A model generated the notes under the pieces. It searched no databases. It was not told the DNA's origin and saw nothing but the letters and a program-made list of their open reading frames with translations. This document shows, piece after piece, positions 22,170 to 34,986 of a DNA stretch of 64,000 nt. The stretch lies in NCBI GenBank assembly GCA_037903475.1, contig JBAJFG010000615.1, positions 1,264,501 to 1,328,500 of the forward strand, written 5' to 3'. The translations under genes and the position numbers were made by a program. How positions within the stretch are numbered: position 1 is the stretch's first letter; every line of letters begins with the position of its first letter. The DNA comes from Ancylostoma caninum (Eukaryota > Nematoda > Chromadorea > Rhabditida > Ancylostomatidae).

Positions 22170-25100
22170 TCGATCTACGAGCTGATTTCACCGATTATTA
22201 AGCACCAATCCAAACCGAAATCTGCGTGCGGGGCAATCCATTATACTGATCGCGAATCCGATTTTATCGATTTTGTCGATTTCCCGTGCGTTTTGTTCTG
22301 GCTTGGTGAAAAGATGTTAATAGGAATTGGCTGGCACGAATAAAGGCTTGCGCGCAGCAAAAACTGGAAAATACTTTGACAAAATCAATGAACCAGTACT
22401 TGCATCGCAGACGTTCAGTAACTTCTGATGGAAATGAAAAGAGCAATACGCATTCACAACTTAGCACTCCAATGGCAACATTTCGGACGTCCGACGGACC
22501 GTATGGTTCTATCTATTTACAAGGAAGGTGAAAACAGATGGAATCAGAATGTGTAACAGCAAATTTTACATCGCCTGGCGTAAATTGTTCATTGCTCTTA
22601 ATTAATTACCTGAACCCCCTTCTGATATATCATGTGCTTATAAAAAAATAAACTTGATGAAGGAATAAAAAGCAAACAAAAACAAAAACGAAAAAAGTTA
22701 AGGAAAGGCCCGTTTCGTTCCTTCCCTTAGACGGAGAAAACGAAAAGTAAGCTCGGAACTCCTGTGAAAGAAATTTTTTTTGCTAATCTTTGATGTTTAT
22801 CCGACATTGTTAATTAATTAGTGAAGCAAAATTCTCTCTAGCCCACATCCATCCGGGATTAATGCATAGGCAGACAACTTGTTCAAACATTTAATTGGGG
22901 TAACGAACTGCATATAAAACAGGCAGATCAGCGCTATACATGTAATTCGCAATAACTCCATACTCAGATGCTACTGATGGCACAGTGAGCAATGGAGAGC
23001 CTTGTCTGTGTTATCCCTTGTCATTTCTACTCTAAAAAAGATCCTTCTTGATTCTCTGCTCCATCGGCCCTTGAGAATTACAACAGAAGCTATTGTCCCA
23101 TGCTTTCAGAAGAGTTGGTGAAGAGATGTCCTTTGAAAACCTGCGAAGGGTTCTCCCAAGCTCCCAGCCCAATCCCTCTGTAGTTTATTTCCCATTTAAA
23201 GGAGCAGTGTCGAGCGCAGAAGGTGGGCGGGAAGGGTATGGCTTGGGAAAAAGTGGGATCTCCACCGCTTTGGGAACTTGGATAGGAATAAAAAAATAAA
23301 ATATTTTTATAATAATAAATAATTAACAAAAATTACTTCAAAAATAACAGTAAAATATACAACGAAAATAAAATAACACAAGATTTTTATTTGTATTGTG
23401 AAGCAATTTCAGAAATTTGGCGACTCATTTTCGGGGAGGGGACGCTCCCCCCTGCTAGTCATTCGTCCGGCAAGTCAGCACCGATTTGAACTGTACGTAT
23501 AAGTGTCTATATTAAAAAAAACCAAAGTCCCCTACTCAGACACTCGCCCTGCATGGCGCGGTCATGGTAGACCACTTGCACGCTACTGAGTCTGTCCGCT
23601 AGTACAGAGAAGCCGCTCGACTGATGTTCCGCACTTGGTTGCAACCATCCAGGGCGTGTTTGTTCCTAAAAACTTATATCTCCGGACTAAAAGGGTGGAT
23701 CAGTGGGGTCCTGTGGGTATTTGGTAGCTCTCTTCTAGATGTAATGTTATTGGCCTCGGCGCGTGGCATGGAGCAGCAGTACCTCTAGTGGCCTTACGCC
23801 TTCGGGAATAGCGTAGAAAATATAGACTATTGTCTTGTAGGTCACACCCCTATCCCAACCGAATATCGTGGAAAAAAATTTGAAGACTTTTGCATAAGAC
23901 TTTCCTGCCAATCTAATATATTGATAAAATGAATTCAGGAAGGTCAAGTAGGATTTTTTTCTTCCAGTTGTAGGTTCTGCAAGTCATTTTCAAATAGTGC
24001 CGGCATCGAGCAATTAACAATTTTCCCTCCCCAACAACCCTCCCTCCCACCCTTCTCTATGTGCTGCTAAAGCTGAACCTGATGGAGTTAGCAAATTAAT
24101 CCTGCGAAAGCAATCTACGCTGAACAATCTCTGTGCTCCTTCTCTTTGGGTTTCGGTATGGATCCGAAGCCACATTTCTTCGTAGTTCACTTGTAATGCT
24201 TATGCTGAATACTGAACTCTATCTCTGCCACGATCCATCGTCGCCTCTTTTAATATCCGTGGTTCTCAGGTTTTCGTGTGGAGTGAAGGCTTCAACTGTG
24301 CACTAGAATGAGAACACTTATTGTTCTTTTAATTTGCTGTGGTATTGTGGCGGCCAACAGTTGCAAAGAAAGCGCAGCGAGTATATGGTCAACAACAGAC
24401 AGTTGCGGTGAGCTCTTCCGTGGTAAACGGGAAGAACAACCCGTGAATCATGCTCGCAGTTTTTTTTTCTCGTCATATGAAGTGTTAGAGTAAGATACCC
24501 ATCAGAGTATCCGAGAATATGATTTTGAATGGCTCAGACCTGCCAATCGCTCGTTTAATGTTTTCAAAAGAATTTGAGTAGGGACCGAGTAATTTCCACT
24601 AGATTGGCTAATTATTTGTAGCGTTCGTCAGATTTAGCAGAATATGTCTCGGAACATCAAATAATCAATGAAATTCTCGAGATAATACCTAGAGTTTTAT
24701 GGATAAATCTACAGTTCCATAGAAGTTCTGTAGAGGAAATCCGCAGGAGACCTATAAAATTCCAGAGATGTTTTATTAGTGTACGAAGAACGTGCACCAC
24801 TGCTTCACTTAGAAATGCGACAGCATGAGATCGAATTGCCTCTCCGATTTGTAAATCACTTACCCACATCCGTAGGTCAGCTCAACTAGAAAAATTATTG
24901 CTAGCCGATGCGCTGCTTGGCAGTGCTTTGCCTCCCAACTATGCGCCACTTTACAAGCTTGACTTGAAAAAATTGAGAAAAAAATCAAAATTGGCATTAA
25001 CGAAAGTAATCCTCTCAATAAGAAGTGAACAAGTGAACTTGGAGTAGACTTTACTTGAATAAATTGATTTATAAGCTCTGCTTTTTGTAGTGTTGCTAAT

Positions 25101-27540
25101 TCAAGTGACATCGGCCGGTGAGCATAGGGATTATCGGTACAATCTGTTGTATCGTCTCCGTGTAAGTGCGATAACAATGATTTTGTTCAGTTGTGATACA
25201 TGTTTCCTAGCTGGCCGCAAAAATTAGTATTTCAGGGCGGCCTGGGATGTAGCTGGGGACCTAAAGATTTTCAGGTACCTTCTGACTGTGGTTTTAGTTT
25301 AGAAGTTGGAAGGAGCTACATAGTTGGTGAGTGCAACGAATCAGTAAAGCCAACGATTTTTTTTTTGCAATGTGTCACTTAGGTGTCGACTATTATTTCA
25401 ACTTTGTAAGACTCTACGACTGATGATTACAAAGCAGGAGCAACAACTGTTACCGAAATGTCATGTGATCTTCCATATCACCATTGTCCATTGAAAGTGT
25501 CAGTTGTTGATCGAAACAAATGTTCGCATCTGATTGTGTTAACAACCTAAATAAGGTTTCACTTCAAAATCGCGAAAATATGGATGAGAATCACAGAGCT
25601 CGTGTTCCGGAAGGTATAATTTGGCGTTGTGCTCCACGTGGAGTACAAGGCGCTGTACTCTATATGAGTGTAACATCAACCTTACTCGCCATCGAACGCG
25701 AAAAAATATGAGTTCGAGAAAAATAAATATATATAAAATATACCATAAAAAATATGAGTGCATGAAACAACGTAGAACAAATGCGTTTGAGAGGTGTGCG
25801 ACCGTGTGATAGAAGACAGGCTGATACACCTGACGTCACCTGATGCAGGTTAGATTCTGGAGGGCAACTCCACCAAGTTCGCTTTCGGAAAATATCGTTC
25901 GCGATCTACTACATGTCTCTGACGTAAGTAGCATGCTTACATATGGTATAAGTTTGGCTTTTGGCAACAACATTAGTTTTACGGCGGGACAAGGAATGTT
26001 GAGACTCAAGATTGTTGTTGATTAAGCTAAGGTTTTGCAATTCGTGGAAGTTTTCGTTGGCGTATGTGATTATCGTAGTTTCCGAATTTTCTACTGGGTT
26101 CTTCGGCTAGGTATTTCGCAGGTGAGCACTTGCAGAACTCCCCATTGGGCTTTCTAAGCAAGAATCCTTCTCTTGGTATTTCTGTTTCTGGTTAGGGATA
26201 TGCCCGTCAATGATGTTCCATATGTTGTCACAGAATCCTAACAAAGCTTAAAGACAGTGTCCAGGCAAAATTTTCGAATATTGGGTTTCTGCGGTTTTTA
26301 GGCTAGCTTGGCTCAGTCACATCAGGTATGAACTTGAAAGATTACAAAACGCTAGGAAAAACCATTTTTCGAGCGCTTTGCTGACTGATGCGGACGAGAT
26401 ATCCGACAACACCTTTCGTCAGTAGAGGACGCAGAGAAAATTTTAATTGATCGATAGCGCTGCTGCTTTAATTTTAGCTTCAACCAGTCGGTTCCTTTCC
26501 TTCAGCGGTCTGCATCTCTGCTAAAGCACTGCTTTTTAACCAGTTTTAACAAGAAGAAGTGAGTTCCTAAATAAATAGCCATCTTCCGACATGATGTGAT
26601 CGTCGAACACTCCATCAAGTATAAACCGTAGACTGTAGATCCAGGATCGTCTAAAATGAAGAACTGGAGTGTTGAGCAACAGTACCTGAACGTCTAGAAC
26701 ACATACACAAACTTGAGACGCATACACGGAAATAAATCAATCATAGTAGAGAAAATGCCGCAATCAGTTCGATATTTTCCAACGATGCTCCACGTTACAC
26801 CAATTCCACGCGCAGATGCCGGGTGAGCAGACTGCGCACTGGATACTGGACACTTGCTGGGCACATTGGCAGTTGTCCATGGAGTCGACCCGCTATCATT
26901 ATCTAATGAGCACTCAAGCTCGAAGGTTTTGCCTGGACACTGCCTTTGAGGGAATGTATCGGCTTCGCCAGTCAACAAATAAGAAAGTTGCAGCGTAGTC
27001 GAGCTCCTTTACCAAGTGTCTTTTTTCTCGGAGATAACCAAAATATTAGATTTGACACTTTCGTTTGCTGCTCATAGACCACAAGCAAGGATTCGGTAGC
27101 GACTGACTGAGAGTTGATCGCACGCAGTCACAGGCGAAAGGTTCTTTCTGGCATAGGTGCCATGCCAACAAACGGTGTGTTGGCCAGGTCCTAGCACGAA
27201 GTCTTCCGCCGGGTCAGAATCTGAACGAAGTGCCTCTTGAAAATCGCAACCTTGCAAATCCTCTAGGGCTTCGTCCAAATGTCACTGTAAGTTTGTTTAG
27301 ATGGTAACGGATGGTCAAACAAGTCAAAGGGATGACAGCTGAAAAAATTACCTGTGTGATTTCCAAAAATTGTTTTGTCACCTCTGCAACTTTAGTATGC
27401 AAATTAAGCGAAAGATACCATAATAGCCAAAGGAAATCACCTTGTTGACTTTCGTTCATAAGTTCTTCTTAGGTAAAGCCCAGAATTACAAATTTTGCCG
27501 AACAATGTAGCTACTCTATCTCCTTTGCGCCTATTAATTC
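22170..27540 (-). repeat. Segmental duplication unit B (inverted)
   Basis: Reverse-complement copy of unit A (22190-27068) and of unit C (22170-27540). It differs by indels, the largest being a block of about 340 bp (24650-24990) that replaces a short AT-rich intron segment of A and C. It carries NTR gene B on the plus strand. Confidence 0.8.
24308..25423 (+). CDS. Secreted NTR/TIMP-like protein, copy B
   Basis: Exons 24308-24407, 25091-25161, 25236-25326 and 25383-25423 give 303 nt, 100 residues plus TGA. Splice phases match copies A and C. The signal peptide is MRTLIVLLICCGIVAANS. The core reads CGFSLEVGRSYIVGG, the C-G-x-x-L-x-V-G-x-x-Y-I-V-G signature of TIMP/netrin modules. The protein stops 12 residues later (FNFVRLYD), so the C-terminal TIMP half is absent. 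Intron 1 (683 bp) is longer than in A and C because of the replaced block at 24650-24990. All splice sites are intact, so the copy appears functional. Confidence 0.8.
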
Positions 27541-28497
27541 ACCTATTTCATGTGTGAATTCTTTAGCAAGCGAAAAATGGCAGCCATTACGCATTGCAAT
27601 CTACTATTACATGCCACATAGCGAGCCTTGAGGGCAGTGTGTCCTATACCTCGTATTTACTTTCGAGTTATTGGCTTTTGGGCCTTCTTGACACGCTGAT
27701 TCCAGTGGTGGACACGAAGAATACCAAACATACCAAAAACCGAGTGTTTGTTGGTCACGGTGGTTTCTAGCGTGGACAAGTTTCCCCTGGAACCTGTTGG
27801 CTCGACGCCATTGACGTTATCGATTACAGGTTAACATGTTGAAAAGGTGAGCCGCATTGAAGCCAGCACAGGATGGAATTGAGAAGGACACTCGTACACT
27901 CACGGAACGCTGCGCCTAACTGGCCCGTGAACTGCGCTTTCGGACCCTCGAAAAACGGGTTTTTGCCACTTCCATGCATTTTTACGTTATCTTTGGACTC
28001 GTCGTAACGAAAAAGTCTGAAGTCTGTCGATATCTACAACCCAAAAAAACGAGGTGACACATTGCCATTAAGTTTCAAAGATGGCAGGATCCCACTCTAA
28101 CGCACCGTTGTCCTGTTGGAAATGAATTCATTTGCTGAGATGAAATCGATTCTGGTGGAAACTTCGCCATTGGGAGTCACGTAGTACAGTCTATTAGTTC
28201 AGAGAGGGCGCCTGATCCGACTTCGTCCGCAACTACGACCTCATCTTCTTTTCGCTAATAGATCTATTTTTTGCACTTTTTTGATATGCATATGGTGTGA
28301 TATGCATATGGTGATTCCTTCCATTCTTATGTTTCCCTACTGCCATTCGCTAAAATATCTTTCCAGACGCATTCTGCGGGCAAAGTCGTAATTGCAGACA
28401 AAGTCGGATGAGGCGCCGTCTGTGAGCTAATACAGTGTACGTGAGTGATATGAAATCAGGGTTTCTTATCTTTCTGAGAGAACCTTTTTCTTTCACG
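27541..28497. repeat. Palindrome centre between units B and C
   Basis: Non-coding spacer of 957 bp. It contains 28112-28206, a direct copy of the left edge of unit A (14675-14766), and a smaller inverted repeat, 28170-28447, whose arms run through GGCGCCTGATCCGAC (28207 onward) and GTCGGATGAGGCGCC (ending 28417). No gene is seen in the rest (27600-28110). Confidence 0.6.
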
Positions 28498-30023
28498 AAT
28501 TAATAGGCGCAAAGGAGATGGAGTAGCTACATTGTTCGCCAAAATTTTTAATTCTAAGCTTTACCTGAGAAGAACTTGTGAACGAAAGTCCACAAGGTGA
28601 TTTCCTTTGGCTAGTACGGTATATTTCGCTTAATTTGCATACTAAGGTTGCAGAGGTGACAAAATAATTTTTAGAAATCACACAGGTAATTTCCTTCAGC
28701 TGTCATCCCTTTGACTTGTTTGACCATCTGTTACCATCTAAACAAACTTACAGTGACATTTGGACGAAGCCCTAGAGGATTTGCAAGGTTGCGATTTTCA
28801 AGAGGCACTTCGTTCAGATTCTGACCCGGAGGAAGACTTCGTGCTAGGACCTGGCCAACACACCGTTTGTTGGCATGGCACCTATGCCAGAAAGAACCTT
28901 TCGCCTGTGACTGCGCGCGATCAACTCTAGTCAGTCGCTACCGAATCCTTGGTTGTGGTTTATAAGCAGCAAACGAAAGTGTCAAATCTAATATTTTGGT
29001 CATCTCCGAGAAAAAAGACACTTGGTAAAGAAGCTCGACTACGCTGCAACTTTCAGATTTGTTGACTGGCGAAGCCGATACATTCCCTCAAAGGCAGTGT
29101 CCAGGCAAAACCTTCGAGCTTGAGTGCTCATTAGATAATGATAGCGGGTCGACTCCATGGACAACTGCCAATGTGCCCAGCAAGTGTCCAGTATCCAGTG
29201 CCCAGTCTGCTCACCCGGCATCTGCGCGTGGAATTGGTGGAGCATCGTTGGAAAATATCGAACTGATTGTGGCATTTTCTCTACTGTGATTGATTTATCT
29301 CCGTGTATGCGTCTCAAGTTTGTGTATGTGTTCTAAACGTTCAGGTACTGTTGCTCAACACTCCAGTTCTTCCTTTCGGACGATCATGGATCTACAGTCT
29401 ACGGTTTATTCTTGATGTAGTGTTCGTCGATCACATTATGTCGGGAGATTCATACAGAAACTCATTTCTCCTTGTTAAAACTAGTCAAAAAGCAGTACTT
29501 CAGCAGATATGCAGACCGCTGAAGGAAAGGAACTGTACTGCGTACGGAGACTCTTGGGCCTTGGTTTGCCTGAAACTGCAACGGTCAAAGGCGGTTCAGT
29601 CGAAGTGTTTATTCTTGACGAGTATGAGCGAAGCAGCCTTCTTTGGCTGGGTGCGTATAGGCGAGTGAATTGGGGGTCTAATTAAGGGCTCCGTCTAGTA
29701 TGCGTTCTGGTCACGGGGAGCATCATCGGAACGATGATAGGAACTGACTGGCTGAAGCTAAAATTGAAGCAGCAGCGCTATCGATCGATGAAAATTTTCT
29801 CTGCGCCCTCTACTGACGAAAGGTGTTGTCGGATATCTCGTCCGTATCAGTCAGCAAAGCGCTCGGAAAATGGTTTTTCCAAGCGTTTTGTAATCTTTCA
29901 AGTTCAAACCTAATGTGACTGAGCCAAGCTAGCCTAGAAACCGCAGAAACCCAATATTCGAAAATTTTGCCTGGACACTGTCTTTAAGCTTTGTTAGAAT
30001 TCTGTGACAACATATGGAACATC

Positions 30024-30168
30024 GTATTGTTTTATGTTCAACAGCACGCGAGATTAGTAGTCAGCTTTTAAGTTTTTAGTTTTTTTTTCGCGTGCAGTTG
30101 AACATAAAACAATACGAAATTCAAGTCATGCCGAGATTCATAAACAGCCGATCCTGGAAGCTAATATA
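30024..30168. mobile_element. 145-bp hairpin-bearing insertion with GAACATC target duplication
   Basis: GAACATC flanks the insert at 30017-30023 and 30169-30175. Unit B keeps the uninterrupted site (reverse complement at about 26210-26225). The left two-thirds forms a hairpin with 30-bp arms, 30022-30051 and 30088-30117, and one mismatch. No ORF. Confidence 0.7.
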
Positions 30169-30935
30169 GAACATCATTGACAGGCATATCCCTAACCAGA
30201 AACAGAAATACCAAGAGAAGGATTCTTGCTTAGAAAGCTCAATGGGGAGTTTTGCAAGTGCTCATCTGCAAAATACCTATTCGAAGAACCCAGTAGAAAA
30301 TTTGGAAACTACGATAACCACATACGCCAACGAAAACTTCCACGAATTGCAAAACCTTAGCTTAATCAACAACAATCTTGAGTCTCAACATTCCTTGTCC
30401 CGCCGTAAAACTAAAGTTGTTGCCAGAAGCCAAACTTATACCATATGTAAGCATGCTTCTTACGTCAGAGACATGTAGTCGATCGCGAATGATATTTTCC
30501 GAAAGCGAACTTGGTGGAGTTGCCCTCCAGAATCTAACCTGCATCAGGTGACGTCAGGTGTATCAGCCTATCTTCTATCACACGGTCCACACCTCTCAAA
30601 CGCATTTGCTCTACGTTGTTTCATGCACTCATATTTTTATAATATATTTTATATATATTTATTTTTCTCGAACTCATTTTTTCGCGTTGGATGGTGAAGA
30701 CTCAAGTACGGTACAGCGCCTTGTACTCAACGTGGAGCACAGCGCCAAATTAAACCTTCCGGAACACGAGTTCTGTGATTCTCATCCATATTTTCGTGAA
30801 ACCTTATTTAGGTTGTTAACACTATCAGATGCGAATCTTTGTTTCTGATCAACAACTGACACTTTTAATGGACAATGGTGATATGGAAGATCACATGACA
30901 TTTCGGTAACAGTTGTTGCTCCTGCTTTGTAATCA

Positions 30936-31764
30936 TCAGTCGTAGAGTCTTACAAAGTTGAAATAATAGTCGACACCTAAGTGATACATTGCGAAAAAAA
31001 AAATCGTTGGTTTTACTGATTCGTTGCACTCACCAACAATGTAGCTCCTTCCAACTTCTAATTTAAAGCCACAGTCAGAGGGTACCTGAAAATCTTTAGG
31101 TCCCCAGCCACATCCCAGGCCGCCCTGAAATACGAATTTGCGCGGTCAGATATAGGAAACAGGTATCATAACTGAAGAAAATCATTGTTATCGCACTTAC
31201 ACGGAGACGATACAGCAGATTGTACCGATAATCCCTATGCTCACCGGCCGATGTCACTTGAATTAGCAACACTACAAAAAGCAGAGCTTATTAATCAATT
31301 TATTCAAGTAAACTCTACTCCAAGTTCACTTGTTTACTTCTTATTGAGAGGATTACTTTTGCCTATGCCAATTTTGATTTTCTGTTGTGTTCATTTATTT
31401 GAGTTTTTTCCAATTTTTCCCAGTCAACATATTCTACTAAATCTGACGAATGTTACAAATAATTAGCCAATCTAGTAAAAATTACTCGGTCCCTATTCGA
31501 ATTTTTTTGAAAACATAAAACGAGCGATTGGCAGGTCTGAGCCATTCAAAATCATATTCTCGGATACTCTGATGGGTATCTTACTCTAACACTTCATATG
31601 ACGAGAAAAAAACTGCGACCATGATTCACGGGTTGTTCTTCCCGTTTACCACGGAACAGCTCACCGCAACTGTCTGTTGTTGACCATATACTCGCTGCGC
31701 TTTCTTTGCAACTGTTGGCCGCCACAATACCACAGCAAATTAAAAGAACAATAAGTGTTCTCAT
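30936..31764 (-). CDS. Secreted NTR/TIMP-like protein, copy C
   Basis: Exons on the minus strand are 31665-31764, 31201-31271, 31034-31124 and 30936-30976, with the same sizes and phases as A and B and a 100-residue product. The signal peptide matches copy B. Exon 3 differs at two residues: Ser63 is Gly and Ser78 is Lys (CGFKLEVGRSYIVG). These amino-acid changes fall in exposed positions of the NTR strand pair, while exons 2 and 4 encode the same peptides as the other copies. All GT/AG sites are present, so the gene looks intact. Confidence 0.8.
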
Positions 31765-34388
31765 TCTAGTGCACAGTTGAAGCTTTCACTCCACACGAAA
31801 ATCTGAGAACCACGGATATTAAAAGAGGCGACAATGGATCGTCGCAGAGATGGTGGTCTCCAGTATTCAGCATAAGCATTACAAGTGAACTACGAAGAAA
31901 TGTGTTTTCGGATCCATACCGAAACCCAAAGAGAAGGAGCACAGAGATTGTTCAGCGTAGATTGCTTTCGCAGAATTCATTTGCGAACTCCATCAGGTTA
32001 AACCTCAGCAGCACATGGGGAAGAATGGGAGGGCGGGTTGTTGGGGAGGGAAAATTGTTAATTGCTCGAATGCCGGCACTATTTAAAAATGGTTTGCAGA
32101 ACCTACATCTGGAAGAAAAAAAATCCTACATTGGCCTTCCTGAATTCATTTTATTAATATATTGGATTGGCAGGAAAGTCTTATACAAAAGTTTTCAAAA
32201 TTCTTTTTTTCCACGATATTCGGTTGGGAGAGGGGTATGACCTACAAGACACTAGACTATATTTTCTACGTTATTCCCGAAGGCGTAAGGCCACCAGAAG
32301 TACTGCTGCTCCATGCCACGCGCCGAGGCCAATAACATTACAAGAAAGAGGAGTACATACCGAAAAAATAATCAGAGGAGGATTCCTGAAGAAAAAAAAA
32401 AGAAAGCAACACCTCAAAGAAAGTATTATTTTGATGAATATGAGGGAAGGGAGCGTAAAAATAAAAAAGAAAGAGAAGGAGAAAGGAGAGGATCGTAGCC
32501 GGCCCTGTAACTGATCTGATCATATTCATGAGCATGATCCAACGAGGATTAATATCGAAAGGTGCTTATATTTGGTAGGAGGTACGGGTGCGGTATTGAG
32601 AGCCCAATGCTGTTCCACCTGGCAGAGCCGTTATTAGTTTCAGAATAATAGAAGGACAAACTCAACCGGTGAACATTATTAAATTCGGCGCGATCTCTGA
32701 GGCGCCCGACATCAGTAAACAGTTCCATGCAGCTTTATTGCGATTTCGGTAGTCGGTCGTATATGGCACGTTGAAACTGCGAAGTTGTCCTTTTAGTACA
32801 TTCTCCATCAGTGGTACTCGTACACAAACACACCCTGGATGGTTGAAACCAAGTGCGGAACACCTGTCGAGCGGCTTCTCTGTGCTAACGGACAGACTCA
32901 GTAGCGTGCGAGCGGTCTACCATGACCGTGCTATGCAGGGCGAGTGTCTGAGTAGGGGACTTTGGTTTTTTTTAATATGGAAACTTATACGTACAGTTCA
33001 AATCGGTACTGACTTGTCGGACGAATGACTAGCAGGGGGGGGGAGCGTCCCCTCACCGAAAATGGGTCGCCAAATTTTTCAATTTGCTTCACAATACAAA
33101 TAAAAATCTTGCGTCATTTTATTTTCGGTAAAAAGTTAAAATTTTTGAAGTAATTTTTGTTAATTCCTTATTAGCATAAGAATATTTTACTCTTATTTTC
33201 TCTCCAAGTTCCCAAAGCGGCGGAGATCCCACTTTTTCCCAAGCCATCCCCTTCCCGCCCACCTTCTGCGCTCGACACTGCTCCTTTGAATGGGAAATAA
33301 ACTGCAGAGGGATTGGGCTGGGAACTTGGGAGAACCCTTCGCAGGTTTTCAAAGGACATCTCTCCACCAACTCTTCTGAAAGCATGGGACAATAGTTTAT
33401 GTTGTAATTCTCAGGGGCCGATGGAGTGGAGAATCAAGAAGGATCTTTTTTAGAGTAGAAATGACAAGGGATAACACAGACAAGGCTCTCCATTGCTCAC
33501 TGTGCCATCAGTAGCATCTCAGTATGGAGTTATTGCGAATTACATGTATAGCGCTGACCTGCCTGTTTTATATGCAGTTCGTTACCCCAATTAAATGTTT
33601 GGACGAAAGGTCTGCCTATGCATTAATCCTTGGATGGAGGTGGAATAGAGAGAATTTTGCTTCACTAATTAACCGACAATGTGTGGTAAACAGCAAAGAT
33701 TAGCAAAAAATTTCTTTCGCTATTTTTGAACACTAACACTGTTCAACACGATGACGATAAAATTACAGGTTAGTTTTCTTTATCAGTAAACCAGTAAGCA
33801 ACCTCCTCCTTACCGAGGAGTTCCGGGGAAGGTTGCTTACTTTTCCTTTTCTCCGTGTAAGAAAATGAGCTTTCCTTTGCTTTTTTTCTTTTTTGACTTT
33901 TGTTTGCTTTTTATTCTTTCACCAAGTTTATTTATTCATTTATTTATACATGATACATCAGAAAGAGCTTTAGGTAATTAGGTGGGAGCAATGAACAATT
34001 TACGCCAGGCGATGAAAAATTTAGTGTTACACATTCGGATTCCATGTGTTTTCACATTCCATGTAGATAATGCGCTTTGTTCTTTTCATTTCCATCAGAA
34101 GTTACTGATCGTCTGTGATGCATATACTGGTTCATTGATTTTGTCAATGTATTTCCGAGTTTCTGCTGTGCGCAGGCCTTTTTTCCTAATCATCATGCCA
34201 GATACTTCCCATTAACATCTTTTCAAAAAGACAGAACAAAGCGCACGGAAAATCTGCAAAATCAATAAAATGGCCATCAGATTCGGGATCAGTGTGGTGG
34301 AGTGTCCCGCACGCAGATTTCGGTTTGGATTGGTGCTAAATAATTAGTAAAATCAGCTGATAGACCGTAGCTCATAGACCTCACAGAA

Positions 34389-34767
34389 GATGAAGGCATG
34401 AGCCGAGCTGATGATATCAGAAGCATGGATGGCCGAGTGGATAAAGTGGTGGGCTCTCAATGATTCACAAAGCATGGACAGGCTGGGTCGAATCCTATCG
34501 ATGATAGAAAATCTGGTAATGTGGAAACATGCATGGACCTTGCAAGGAACCATTTTTTCTATTTCTGATTGAAATCAACAGTCTCGTTGCCTTTACACTC
34601 CGAAGGATCACTATGGAGTCACAGCGGCGGCGAATGCGGAGCACAACCAAAGGGAGAGCTGCGAGACATTGTTACGCTGTCGGCGGCCAATTGATGGGTA
34701 ATCGTGGAAAACGCTGTCCTAGTCATCCAATCCGAGCAGCAGTTCCTGCACCCACTCGATCTGGAGC
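34389..34767 (+). repeat. tRNA-derived SINE-like repeat, copy 3
   Basis: Box A TGGCCGAGTGG (34430-34440) and box B GGGTCGAATCC (34485-34495), followed by the same body as copy 1 down to CTGGAGC (34767). It directly abuts the truncated lysine-rich pseudogene, interrupted only by the 34777-34986 insertion. Confidence 0.55.
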
Positions 34768-34776
34768 TGAAGAAGC

Positions 34777-34986
34777 GGGTGTGGGTCATGATGAGGCAAA
34801 ATGGGGCGGCGTCTTCCCGCCCTTCGGCGTCGACTCGTCCCCACTCACATTCAAATTTGCATGGGCAACATGGTGAAATCGCGCGCGAATTAGTGCGAGT
34901 AGGTCCTGAAGGGCAGGGGAAGGGTTCGAATGAAACAATCGCAGACACATTGCCCACCCACTTTTGCCTCATCATGACCCACACCC
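34777..34986. mobile_element. 210-bp MITE, 9-bp target duplication (MULE-like)
   Basis: Perfect 25-bp TIRs begin GGGTGTGGGTCATGATGAGG (34777-34801, 34962-34986). The flanks are TGAAGAAGC on both sides (34768-34776 and 34987-34995). Copy 2 of the lysine-rich gene has a single TGAAGAAGC at about 11099-11107. The 9-bp duplication fits Mutator-like elements. Confidence 0.8.

Larger units (their letters stand above)
28498..34370 (+). repeat. Segmental duplication unit C
   Basis: Pairs as an inverted repeat with unit B from AATTAATAGGCGC (28498) outward, and matches unit A in direct orientation from 28966. It contains NTR gene C on the minus strand, a relative of the hAT-like element (about 33030-33275), and an extra hairpin insertion (30024-30168) absent from B. 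Confidence 0.8.
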
